DNA from: Epiperipatus broadwayi
Taxonomy: Eukaryota > Onychophora > Udeonychophora > Euonychophora > Peripatidae
Assembly: GCA_028023455.1 (NCBI GenBank)
Contig: JAQFVV010012976.1
Coordinates: 290,981 to 354,980 of the forward strand
Length of the DNA stretch: 64,000 nt
Reading direction: 5' to 3'
Shown one piece after another: positions 25,376 to 36,771 of this stretch (the first letter of the stretch is position 1; every line of letters starts with the position of its first letter). The notes under the pieces are model-generated. The model was not told where the DNA came from. It worked only from the letters and a program-made list of their open reading frames with translations, and searched no databases. The translations under genes and the position numbers were made by a program.

Positions 25376-27571
25376 TGTAACGATCCGGAGAAATTTGACT
25401 AAAGGTATCCACACTACAGGGCGCCATCTAGGCATTTGAACCTAGAAAAATTTATAAAGTAGGCAGATATGTAAGTCAAAAAAAAAAAAAATTTTTTTTT
25501 TTTTAAATTTTGCATCCGGTCGTTAGCCCATGTCACTAGCTCAGTGGAATAGCAGAGATTTAATAATATAATACTTTATCTAATTATATTTCAATATTAA
25601 AAAAATAAATAAAATAAGCCACTGCCAGTAATTAACATACAAAAATTTATTTACGCACATATATATATAAGATTTAAAATTGTTTTAGTATCAGTTTACA
25701 TTTTAACATTTAACATTATTTTTAACTTTACTTTACTTTAATTTACATTTAATTACTATTATATTCTAATTTTACATTTTAATTAAGTTCGCACAGATAA
25801 ATTTAAGAAAGCTTGTTTATAATGTTGAATGTAGATTGGTTACATAGATTTCACGGTCAAAAACATTTCAAAATAAACATAAACGATCAAAATACAAAAT
25901 TATTGATTACTGACAATTGCAGAGGGAAATTTATACGTAACCCAATAGTATTCACCATAAGATACTTGCATTGTCACCAATAACTTAAAAGACATCCGAA
26001 TAAACACATTTTAGATACTCACCGTGAGGTATCATTATTTATCGAATGTCTACATATTTTGATCAAATATGAAATCCAAAACATAATTAACCGATAACGA
26101 ATCCATGCAAATGTCTATAAACAACTTAAATTTAATGCATTTTTATTTAGGGTCGAGTATGAATAGACTACATAGATTTGCATTTGAAAATAAAATATTC
26201 TATCCCTATTTAACCTTAGGCTAAAATTTGCAGTCAAACTGGCATCAATTCATCTGATATATTGATGTATTCAATGTATTACAGAATACGGCAGCACCAA
26301 AAAGATCAAGAGAAGATATTGACTCTCATCAGATAGGAATATTACATCTATCTAATGAGAAGAACAATAAAAAAAACTCCATAGAAAGGAACTGCATTCT
26401 CCGTCTTATAATTCCTTCCATAGGCAAACAGGTGAGTGCGGTGTATATATAAACGATTCTGCCAGTAGCGAATCTCCGACTACATCTACTAGCTACATCA
26501 ATATATCCAATCCATTGACCCAATCTAACAATGACACAAATAACCTAAGATTACCCTCCCCTAATATAACTTTACAAATCTATACAGCCATTCACGCCCG
26601 ACTTAAGATTAACATTTATATCATTTAACTTAACGGAAAACAAAAATCATAATAAAACTTAAAGAACAAAAAATAAATAAATGGAAATGATTTTACAAAA
26701 TAATTACATTAAATAAAATTATAACTAATTAATAAATAACGTTGGTCAGATAGGATAATATTGCAATCATTTAAATATGGAAAGTTTTAATTTAATGTTC
26801 ATTATTTATAAAGTTCTTACGGTTTACAACAGTTCATCTTTATCCGTTACTTGCCATGAACATGAATTCCCACGCCGTCCTCAAAAGATTGGTATCCATT
26901 TAGCCATTGTTTTATTTATTCATTCGGAGGTTTTTTAGTTTAATTGGTCCTCAATGTAGGAAATGATAGTTCATTTCTCTTTTCTTTAACAGCTGAAAAA
27001 ATTGACAGTGCGTCTGTCAATTCCTTCACCTCCAACTCCGTACTAATACATATAGTCACATTGTAATAATCAATTACCAATCACTAATTAATAATTTCCA
27101 AATTTTCCTTTTATATGTATTCGAAGGATTGACTTGGCATTAGGTCATCGATGTGATGATCCTTTCGCTGAGGTCCGATTTCCCGATGGATTTCTTTCAT
27201 TGGCTATTTGTTTCTATTGTTTTCCTATCTGACCGATGTTTTTACATTTAAATGTCCAAGGCTGGTTTACATTTAACTAATTAACAATCATTTCCATTTC
27301 TGATTAATTTCTGTGCTTTTCAAGATTAAAGATATATTTTTATCTCTAAATCTTTTTAAGTTTTTGTTTTTAAAATACCTTTTCAATTTTTAATACAGTT
27401 TTATTTTAATAATTTTTTTTTATCTGTGCGATTTAATATATACGAGTTTAAGATGATATTTAATTTCAATTTTTAATTCTTAAAGAAAATTTTTAAATGC
27501 GAACTTTTTAATTTACTTTCATGTTTAATAAATATAAAAAAAAAATGTAACAAACATCTGTGCTCGTTACA
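25376..27571 (-). repeat. LTR B, 3' copy (minus orientation)
   Basis: It begins TGTAACGATCCGG after (TA)n and ends GTGCTCGTTACA. It carries a GGGCGCCATCTAGGC block near its plus-strand left end that is also in the partner LTR, and a related GGGCGCCACC block occurs in the LTR at 34671. Confidence 0.9.
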
Positions 27572-28299
27572 TATCAGTAAAGTTGCTTAAAAAAATGATC
27601 AAAAAAAAAAATTTTACTTAGGGTTAGTAATTACGGTACACGATTGAGGAAGACATTTACAAAACATCCGGTTCATAATTTTACAAAAAGACTATATACA
27701 AAAAGAAAAAGAAAATGTTGACTATCGCTTACCTAAGGACCATTTACGTTTACACCCCTCCCCATAAGAGTTCTATTTTATTTTATACATTTTATTTTTA
27801 CACATGGCATGACAAGCAAATTATTTAAATTATTTAGGATGGTTGCATTGAGATAAATATGTTTTAAGAAATAATGGGTTTAAACGTGTATATTTGCAGC
27901 ACAATTATAAATACCACCAACTTATTTATGACTGATTGAAATGCATACATAGGGTTACACTGAAGTAATTCCCAAAAGTACTCTCCGTAAGGTACCACAT
28001 TTACCATCATAAACTTTCGTGGCTGTGCGCTCCTATACACATTAAAGCATAATTTATATTAACAACAAAAAAAACATATCAAATGCAACCTTTTGACTTT
28101 CTTTTTAACAAAATATAGTTTAAAATTATTTATACTTTCTCGTGTTTAATATATATGCACAATTTCTTCTAGCAGTGCTTTTATAAGATTCAAAGTATAC
28201 GACTTTATGTAACAGATAAAAATATTTCATTTTGAAAAAAGAAATTTACTCAGGGTATACGTGGTTTATTAAACATCGGGCCCCATGTTGGGCGCCAAT
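27572..28299 (-). other. 728-bp interior of LTR element B
   Basis: It contains the primer binding site at one end (28280-28297) and otherwise AT-rich, ORF-free sequence. No clear polypurine tract is visible at the 27572 side; the minus strand there is T-rich rather than purine-rich. Confidence 0.75.
28280..28297 (-). promoter_or_regulatory. Primer binding site, tRNA-Lys type
   Basis: The minus strand reads TGGCGCCCAACATGGGGC. This differs by one base from the well-known retroelement primer site complementary to the 3' end of tRNA-Lys(CUU). It is separated from the LTR end by two bases. Confidence 0.8.
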
Positions 28300-30490
28300 T
28301 GTAACGATCCGGAAAAATTTCACTAAAGGTATCTGTACTACAGGGCGCCATCTAGGCATTTGAACCTAGAAAAATTTATAAAGTAGGCAGATACGTAAGT
28401 CAAAAAAAAATTTTTTTTTTTTAAATTTTGCATCCGGTCATTAGCCCATGTCACTAGCTCAGTGGAATAGCAGAGATTTAATAATATAATACTTTATCTA
28501 ATTATATTTCAATATTAAAAATAAATAAAATAAGCCACTGCCAGTAATTAACATACAAAAATTTATTTACGCACATATATATATAAGATTTAAAATTGTT
28601 TTAGTATCAGTTTACATTTTAACATTTAACATTATTTTTAACTTTACTTTACTTTAATTTACATTTAATTACTATTATATTCTAATTTTATATTTTAATT
28701 AAGTTCGCACAGATAAATTTATGAAAGCTTGTTTATAATGTTGAATATAGATTGGTTACACAGATTTCACGGTCAAAAACATTTCAAAATAAACATAAAC
28801 GGTCAAAATACAAAATTATTGATTACTGACAATTGCGGAGGGAAATTTATATGTAACCCAATAGTATTCACCATAAGATACTTGCATTGTCACCAATATC
28901 TTAAAAGACATCCGAATAAATACATTTTAGATACTCACCGTGAGGTATCATTATTTATCGAATGTCTATATATTTTGATCAAATATGAAATCCAAAACAT
29001 AATTAACCGATAACGAATCCATGCAAACGTCTATAAACAACTTAAATTTAATGCATTTTTATTTAGGGTCGAGTATGAATAGACTACATAGATTTGCATT
29101 TGAAAATAAAATATTCTATCCCTATTTAACCTTAGGCTAAAATTCGCAGTCAAACTGGCGTCAATTCATCTGATATATCGATGTATTCAATGTAATACGG
29201 AATACGGCAGCAACAAAAAGATCAAGAGAAGACATTGACTCTCATCAGATAGGGATATTACATCTATCTAACGAGAAGAACAATAAAAAAAAACTCCATA
29301 GAAAGGAACTGCGTTCTCCGTCTTATAATTCCTTCCATAGGCAATCAGGTAAGTGCGGCGTATATATAAATGATTCTTCCAGTAGCGAATCTCCAACTAC
29401 ATCTACTAGCTACATCAATATATCCAATCCATTGACCCAATCTAACAACGACACAAATAACCTAAGATTACCCTCCCCTAATATAACCTTACAAATCTAT
29501 ACAGCCATTCACGCCCGACTTAAGTTTAACATTTATATCATTTAACTTAACGGAAAACAAAAATCATAATAAAACTTAAAGAACAAAAAATAAATAAATG
29601 GAAATGATTTTACAAAATAATTACATTAAATAAAATTATAACTAATTAATAAATAACGTTGGTCAGATAGGATAATATTGCAATCATTTAAATATGGAAA
29701 GTTTTAATTTAATGTTCATTATTTACAAAGTCCTTATGGTTTACAACAGTTCATCTTTATCCGTTACTTGCCATGAATGTGAATTCCCACGCCGTCCTCA
29801 AAAGATTGGTATCCATTTAGCCGTTGTTTTATTTATTCATTCGAAGGTTTTTTAGTTTAATTGGTCCTCAATGTAGGAAATGATAGTTCATTTCTCTTTT
29901 CTTTAACAGCTGAAAAAATTGACAGTGCGTCTGTCAATTCCTTCACCTCCAACTCCGTACTAATACATATAGTCACATCGTAATAATCAATTACCAATCA
30001 CTCATTAATAATTTCCAAATTTTCCTTTTATACGTATTCGAAGGATTGACTTGGCATTATGTCATCGGTGTGATGATCCTTTCGCTGAGGTCCGATTTCC
30101 CGATGGATTTCTTTCATTGGCTATTTGTTTCTATTGTTTTCCTATCTGACCGATGTTTTTACATTTAAATGCCCAAGGCTGGTTTACATTTAACTAATTA
30201 ACAATCATTTCCATTTCTGATTAATTTCTGTGTTTTTCAAGATTAAAGATATATTTTTATCTCTAAATCTTTTTAAGTTTTTGTTTTTAAAATACCTTTT
30301 CTATTTTTAATACAGTTTTATTTTAATAATTTTTTTTTATCTGTGCGATTTAATATATACGAGTTTAAGATGATATTTAATTTCAATTTTTAATTCTTAA
30401 AGAAAATTTTTAAATGCGAACTTTTTAATTTACTTTCATGTTTAATAAATATAAAAAAAAACAATGTAACGAACGTCTGTGCTTGTTACA
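28300..30490 (-). repeat. LTR B, 5' copy (minus orientation)
   Basis: It is near-identical to 25376-27571. Many of the differences I could read are CG in one copy and TG or CA in the other (for example near 28397, 28439 and 28802), as expected for decay of methylated CpG. Confidence 0.9.
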
Positions 30491-30555
30491 ATATAGATAT
30501 ATTAAGATCATTTATCTTTTTCACATGCATGTGGTCATGTGTATTGGTTGTATAA

Positions 30556-31870
30556 GATGGAATGGATAGATGTAGGAAGCTTGAAAATCTGAGTTCAAAT
30601 CCTTTCTAATTACATTAAGTTCAGTATAGACAATATACTTATATTTTAATGTTATATATGGAATTATATTTTTATAGAAATGGGTTAGATTTGGAATTAT
30701 CATATTGTCATATCTTTTCTAAATTTATTAGTTAATTGCATTAAATTATTGGTAAAAATAATAATAGTTTTAGTGACTTTATTCTTCCATCTATTTGTTA
30801 TATGAATTGAAAGCATGTGTGACTTGGTTTCATTATAGTATAGTGTTTTAAGGGATTGGTAAGTTATCCTAGTAAAACTATTTAAATTAAATTAGATTAA
30901 GCATATACATTTATCTTTTTTCTTGTTCACAGTCACTATCCTTAAGGTCTTTTGATCTTCAGCTAAGTCAAGATCATCTTGAAAGTCCATTTACTGCATT
31001 TTATTTATATATTAAAAATTAATTTATACAATTATAGTACCAGATAATCAGAGCTTTGATGGTGATCATTATGTATCAGGATTCAAGAATTATTTTATCA
31101 TGATAGATACTTTAGCACCTAATTATATGCATCCAGATGATTGTTATATCTCTTAACTTTGAAAGTGGCTAGAAATAATTATTCTCTTTTAAATTAATCT
31201 TTTTTAGATACGGTCATGAGAGATGGCTGTTGATTATTCTTGTTTAATGCTGGTGATGTAATTTATTATTATTATAACTACTTATATTTTTATTCTTTGC
31301 TGATCTTATACTCCTTTTATATTTATTCATTTTAAACTTATTCATGTTAGTTCATTGATTATAACTACTCAATGGTGAAGAAAATAATGATTTCCCATTA
31401 CTCTATATCATCGGTCTCCATACTATTACAAACAGTGCCCAATTTAGACTCTGACGATAACTGAATTCTGATTGCCATTATATAAAAAGCCATCTAACTT
31501 GAATCTCAAGTATAATTACACCTGAAAAAAAAAGTTGATATCTGATGGAAAATAATAGAAAACCCTGTATTTCTGTTAAATATGGGATGAGTATAAGTGA
31601 TAATTTATTGATTTTATTATTGATTATACAAATAATGATATTAATGTATATATAAAAGAATTCATGTTTACTGTAGAATGGGAAATCAGAGCAGTGTTTT
31701 TGAACATTGGATGGAGCTTTTGGCTGTGGAAGTTTATTTAGCTGTACTATCAATATTGGGGATGAATGGAGGATTTTGTCCTAGGCTTGAGAATGCAATA
31801 TTTTCATAGAACTTTATGAACTATCTCAACATTATTCTAACCCACCTTGAGTTTTTATTTTTCCAGCTAT
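30556..31870. other. AT-rich stretch with one weak exon-like segment
   Basis: No transposon ends or convincing genes are seen. The only coding-like segment is 31037-31156 (plus): 39 codons after an ATTATAG acceptor-like sequence, with a DGDHYVSGFKNYF-like stretch, then TAA. It matches no family I recognise. The minus frames at 30521-30703 and 31478-31753 look like chance ORFs. Confidence 0.4.
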
Positions 31871-32100
31871 TTATTATGATAGTTAATAGTTAAGATTTTA
31901 CTTCATTAACGCTTAAATAAATTAATATATATATGTGCTCTGCGCACAGTTAATGAATCTATTAATAAATTGTCAAAATTTTTACTGCCAAGCGCTTTCG
32001 GGACAGTCTACAGTCCCATATTCAGGGCGAGTTATTCTGTTAATAACTGTAAAACTATGCAAATTTTATTCAAATTTATATGCAGATGTTACGTGGACCA

Positions 32101-32297
32101 TTTACTAGATAGGGAATAGCAGGCCTCTCTTCTGTTGATTGCCGATAGGTCAGCTGCAATGAAGTAAGCTTCCCTAACTTTACGTTTGTGTCATTTGTTT
32201 CAGAGCAAACGACACTGGCTGTGGTAGATAGAAAAGCATGTCCAGAGTTTCTTTCATGTTCGACAAAAATCGAATTACCTTCATACTTTGACAACAT
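32101..32297 (-). pseudogene. Inverted copy of the GIY-YIG C-terminal fragment
   Basis: This is the mirror of 32348-32572 in the left arm of foldback 4. It keeps FVEHERNSGH and SEAYFIAAD-type sequence in the matching frame with several substitutions, and is read on the opposite strand. Both are arms of one palindrome, so this is not an independent gene. Confidence 0.6.
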
Positions 32298-32347
32298 ATT
32301 ATGGAGAGACCAAAACTAACATTGCCACCAGAGTAGCTCAACACTGA

Positions 32348-32572
32348 TACCTTTACAATAAAACCAAAACAAAGTATGAAGGTAATTCGATTTTTGTCGA
32401 ACAAGAAAGAAACTCTGGACATGTTTTTCTACCTACCACAGCTAGTGTCATTTGCTCTGAAACAAACGACACCAAACGTAAAGTTAGGGAAGCTTACTTC
32501 ATTGCGGCTGACCCATCGGCAATCAACAGAAGAGAGGCCTGCTATTCCCTATCTCGTAAATGGTCCACATAA
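32348..32572 (+). pseudogene. GIY-YIG endonuclease C-terminal part (Penelope-like)
   Basis: This frame is open for 74 codons after an upstream stop, and ends in TAA at 32570-32572. In order it shows NSIFVEQERNSGHVF, then VICSETNDTKRKVREAYFI, then SAINRREAC. The EQ/EH...GH segment and the KVREAYFI segment match the second half of GIY-YIG domains in Penelope-like elements, where the Glu of REA is the metal-binding catalytic residue. The GIY and YIG strands and the reverse transcriptase are missing, so it cannot act alone. The inverted arm carries a second, diverged copy on the minus strand (about 32101-32295), where the conserved EH is intact. Confidence 0.7.
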
Positions 32573-33180
32573 CATCTGCATATAAATTTGCATAAAATTT
32601 GCATAGTTTTACAGTTATTAACAGAATAACTCGCCATGAATATGGGACTGTAGACTGTCCCGAAAGCGCTTGGCGGTAAAAATTTTGACAATTTATTAAT
32701 AGCTTCATTAACTGTGCACAGACCACATATATATTAATTTATGATAGTTAATATAGTCCTGTAATGTGAACCCCAGCCTTTAAGTCTCAAAGAAAAGGAT
32801 CAAGACATAGTATTAAAGTTTTGTGTTTACCAGACTCTAGCATTCAAGAAAGCAAGGCTTTGCAAAGATTTTGCATTATTATTTCTATTTTGGATTGTAA
32901 ATATCTTATGGTCTTTACATAAAGATATCACTTCTGATGTTCATGTGCAATGTTTACTTATGACCTGGTGATGAGATTCTGTATCTATTCTAAAACTGTG
33001 GATCCCTATTTATTTTTTGCTATCAGGTGCCATTCAGATCTTTGAAAAGTGTTTTTGATCAACTGGTTTGTTATAGAAACCTCATTTTATGTACCCACAT
33101 GTATTTAAAATAAAATAATAATAAAACTAATAATGAAATATTTGTAATTTAGTTTTTGTTTTCCTGTAAAGAAGTATTTT

Positions 33181-33283
33181 TTTTCATATGTCATAGCATC
33201 GGCTGGAACACGAACCCACAACCATCTGCAAACAACTACTTGCTTGCAAGGGAGCTGCGATAACATCTTGGCTAACAACACTT
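33181..33283 (-). mobile_element. tRNA-derived SINE (copy 2)
   Basis: GAAGTATTT at 33171-33179 and 33284-33292 flanks about 103 bp. Read on the minus strand it has a B-box-like GGGTTCGTGTTCC, an anticodon-loop-like CTTGCAA and a 3' A-rich end (poly-T on the plus strand at 33177-33184). It aligns with the SINE at 960-1052 through GTCATAGCATCGGCTG- and GCTAACAACACTTGA-like ends. Target duplication and A-tail show retroposition. Confidence 0.7.
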
Positions 33284-33292
33284 GAAGTATTT

Positions 33293-34660
33293 GTTTTAAT
33301 ATTTAAGAAATTTTTCATAGTTGTGCCTTCACGTCATCCCAATTATCAAACAGAAATCATTCCACATATTGATTAAAATTTAAATGCTTATAAAATATTA
33401 TACAATCATTTTAAGTGTATTTGCTAAAATAGTACATGACATTTAAGTTAATAAGAATCACTTTATTGAATTATTTAAGCATTAGTATTGCATCTAAGAA
33501 AGATGTATTTGCTTTTTAAAGTATTATAATTGGATTTATTTGGATCACTTTAATTAATTTGATTTATTTCAAATCACTGTGCATATTTATTCTAAAGTTA
33601 TTTTCATATTTGAGGATTATATTTATTATTTTATGATAAGATTTAATTTTCCAAAACCTAGTTCATAGTAAGCAGATGTTTAAGTAGATTTATTCCAGGA
33701 TGTTTAGAATGGTTACAAAGTCCCTTATCCATTCTTAATATCTCAGTGTAATCCTAGATTATCATTTATTTTATTCTAAAATTAAAAGGTGATGTTATAT
33801 TCTATTTAAGTTAATAATATTATTGTTATTGTCATAATTATGGTAAGATATTAGCTTAGGGGAAGTGTATGCCTTATTTATTTTACTAACTAGGATTGCA
33901 TTTAACATTGAATAAATCTAAAGAGTCGGAATAATTGATGAGATTATATTACCCTGACATACCCTAATTTAATTTAATGGACCACATTAATAAATTCGTT
34001 AAATTTATTTTAATATTAAATTTTTTTATTCAAAGATGGATTTTAAATGGCATAAATTTTCAAAGAATATTTTAAATTATAAGAATTAAATAACGTTTTT
34101 ATCTGATCAAGGCAATGAGATGCTTAGAAGATATCGAAAAGGTGGATTAAATGGTAGTTGTATTAGATTTTGGTAGAGAAAGAAATTTAAATATAACCTT
34201 AATGACATTTGTTTACAATACCAAGATTATTTTTCCTATGCTAGAGTGAGTTGAGATCCCTCCTCCTCTTGATTTATTATTAGTATTACTTTGTATTTTT
34301 ATTACATTTTATTATAATGCTTCCCTAGTATATCTTTGTATTGTGGCACAAGAAGCCACTGAGCATGGCTATCGAGAGGTATTTTAACTTGTTCTTTGTA
34401 CAGTGTCATTCTCTCTTTCTCTAGGGTACAAAATGATGCTCGCCCATGCCACTACTTATTTCTCTCTTGATTTAATATTTACAATATATATAAATAAAGT
34501 TAACTTAAAAAATCATGCTTATATCGAATTAAAATTGTAATATGTGCTATATAAATTACTTGGGAAAAAAAGTGCAGTTTGCAAATATAACTAAATCGTG
34601 GGACTTTGGTCTGAATTTTTGCTAATATTGTTGTGATATGAGATAAAGATGCACTGAGAT
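33293..34660. other. AT-rich stretch, nothing recognised
   Basis: There is no coherent ORF, inverted repeat or match to other repeats in the window. A (TA)n tract at 34659-34670 is the target of the next LTR. Confidence 0.6.
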
Positions 34661-34670
34661 ATATATATAT

Positions 34671-36559
34671 TGTAACAGGAGAAAGATCTTTGAGATTCGC
34701 ATATACTGACCCCGGGGGCGCCACCAGTCCGAAAATAGGAACTAGACATTTATTTTAGGGTGGACAGGATATGCGAATCAAAAGGCACCAAACTACACTC
34801 AGGGAGGAACAAAGATATCTTAAATATTATTTAGACAGCTGAGAAATCAAAGCACAAAGACAAATGTCAGCCAATTAAATTTAAACAATTTATTAATTTT
34901 ATAAGTTAGACAATATAGTAAAGACATCTAGCCACGAATATAAAAGTGACTATGTTAACATACGTATATTTACCAGAGAGTGCACAAGAGTACAACAAAC
35001 ATGAAGGCATTAAACATTTTGGCAATAAAATGCTCTCACTTAAAATATAAGAAATGGTTAGGATAATATCTTCTTGCTGGCCAGTTGTAAAATTACAAAA
35101 ACAAACAACAACCCTAGCTTCCTGAATCAGGGATAATAAAACAGTTACTGTCCCACCGGAAATCAACGTAACCAGCGCGGACGTTCGAGCAGTAATATTC
35201 TAACTACTGTTGTTAAAATGCTGCAGGACTGCTGTGCGTAATAGTACATTCAAAGTAAACATGGTTGATCTCACACCCAAGACAGCAAAAGATATTTGAT
35301 TACAATCTTACGTAATCCAGAAAGAAATAGACTATTTTCAGTCAACCCAAAGAAAAACTTGACAAATAGCCAGCAAAAAGATTTTGTTGTTTGCACAAAC
35401 AGCGCAAATGAAACATGCTTAAAGATTCTTTATTTTACAACTAAGGGCAGGTGAATAAATAAATACTACGAAAACTGCCAATGCTTTTGTAATAGTTATC
35501 AAAATAATCAGGTATATATTAAACATATAAAATACAATCTCCTAATGCACTCCCTGATAAACGAAAATTGCAAACAAACTTGGAATCTTAAAACTAAGAT
35601 TCCAAGACACACTTTAAATACTAGAAAAGAGTACATACAGATAATAAATAATTAAAAAAAACAATACCATTTTAAAACATATTTATTATTAGATTGAGTG
35701 GAGATTTAATTAAACGCAATTTATTTACCCTGGCTAGAATAGGAAAAAATTTAGCTTACGGTAAGGCAGAGTTCTAGTGATTTAGTGACAAGTGCGCACT
35801 TTTGATAATAGTTCATCTTTCAGGTCCTTTGACAGTGGCAAGGTAGAGGCAGTGTTTATTTTAGAGGTTCATGGCATGACTGAAGAAGAGCTAGTAGGCG
35901 TGGGTCCATCCTTTGTTTAAATTAGCCAGACATTCTAATGATGGCAAAACTCACAGCGGTGGATTTTGACATCTTGCACAGCAACGAAGTTTGTCAATAA
36001 TTATTTAAGTTTTTAGTAGGAATTAAATGTCCGAACAGCTACTCACAATAGTATCTCTTTGCAGGACATAATCCAAGTGTGTATCTAATAATGAATCTCT
36101 TCTCTCTCTAAAAATTGGTGGGCTATCGTTGCCTCGCTACATTTCTCGCGCAAAACTTTCATTAGTGTCCATTCTATATTCCAGGCAGGACAAATATTAA
36201 TTTCCCACTCAATCTAATTTAAGACTTCCAACCAGGGATAATTGAAACAAAAACAACAAATACAAAACTAAATCTCCGCTTTTTAGAATTAACTTTAAAA
36301 ATAATTACAATAAAAGCAACAGGAATATATAATTAGCAAGCTTGCCTGTTTTTAATCAAATTGATTAAAACAGACGGCGAAAGTAAACTATTTTACAATC
36401 AATTTTATAAACATTAAATAATCTATTTTAAAATATAAATGCGTATGTGTTTTAAATAATAATCAAAAAATTGAGCATTAGACATTTAATGAAAATGAAG
36501 TTGTTTCCCCTTTTTAATTTTAGTAATAAAACCATTGAATCAGAAATCAATCCGGCTCA
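34671..36559 (-). mobile_element. Probable solo LTR (related to LTR families A/B)
   Basis: It starts TGTAACAGGAG after ATATATAT and ends ATCCGGCTCA before ATATATAT, giving TG...CA ends and an ATAT duplication. A GGGGGCGCCACCAG block near the left end parallels the GGGCGCCATC block of LTR B, and the orientation is assigned by that resemblance. At about 1.89 kb it has no partner LTR or interior, so it is best explained as a solo LTR left by recombination. The ORFs at 34500-34724 and 34906-35166 are not gene-like. Confidence 0.6.
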
Positions 36560-36771
36560 ATATATATATTACAAATCGATGTCTGTATGTCTTCAAAATA
36601 ATGTATGTAAATTTATAAATAAATATTAGAAAATACAGTATTTAAATATACATATATTGAGTGTTTGCAAACAAAATACATAGTATTACAAATTAAATAT
36701 TAGACATACTTAACAGGTAAAATAAAATAAATCTAAATTTTCAGAACTAAATTTAATTATATTTATTTTAC

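Larger units (their letters stand above)
25376..30490 (-). mobile_element. LTR retrotransposon B, young, coding-less
   Basis: LTRs at 25376-27571 and 28300-30490 (about 2.19 kb each) differ only at scattered sites and both run TGTAAC...GTTACA. ATAT flanks the whole element within a (TA)n tract. The interior is only 728 bp and has no coding. On the minus strand a tRNA-Lys-type primer binding site (TGGCGCCCAACATGGGGC) lies two bases inside the 28300 LTR, which fixes the orientation. It is a TRIM/LARD-like non-autonomous element with unusually large LTRs and a very small interior. The frame at 28729-29013 lies in the LTR and is interrupted in the other copy, so I do not call it a gene. Confidence 0.88.
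25031..30555. repeat. Foldback element 3, split by LTR element B
   Basis: The left arm (about 25031-25198) is the reverse complement of a right arm in two parts: 25258-25375 and, beyond the inserted LTR element, 30491 to about 30555. The CACATGCATGTGG block at about 25055 reappears complemented at about 30523. With the LTR element removed the foldback is about 410 bp. The right arm holds a perfect CTGATGA (25337-25343) followed by GAAA at 25359-25362. The left arm on the minus strand has CTGA, a 5-bp ATGCT/AGCAT hairpin (25100-25114), and GAAA. This is the same hammerhead-like layout as in the other foldbacks. Confidence 0.7.
31889..32738. mobile_element. Foldback element 4 (Penelope-like) with 15-bp target duplication
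   Basis: TTATGATAGTTAATA is present at 31874-31888 and 32739-32753, flanking an 850-bp insert. After a roughly 27-base lead the insert is a long inverted repeat (about 31916-32295 and 32370-32738) with a short spacer. Both arms encode the same GIY-YIG C-terminal tail. Both carry a hairpin GGGAC/GTCCC bracketed by a CTGAATA-type box and GAAA: right arm stem 32644-32648 with 32657-32661 and GAAA 32662-32665, left arm complement 31996-32025. Size and architecture parallel foldback 2. GIY-YIG domain, hammerhead-like motif and retrotransposon-like target duplication together point to a Penelope-like element derivative. Confidence 0.8.

Noticed and set aside
28729-29013. 94-codon ORF in LTR B
   Set aside because: The same region in the partner LTR carries an in-frame stop, and it lies wholly inside the LTR.
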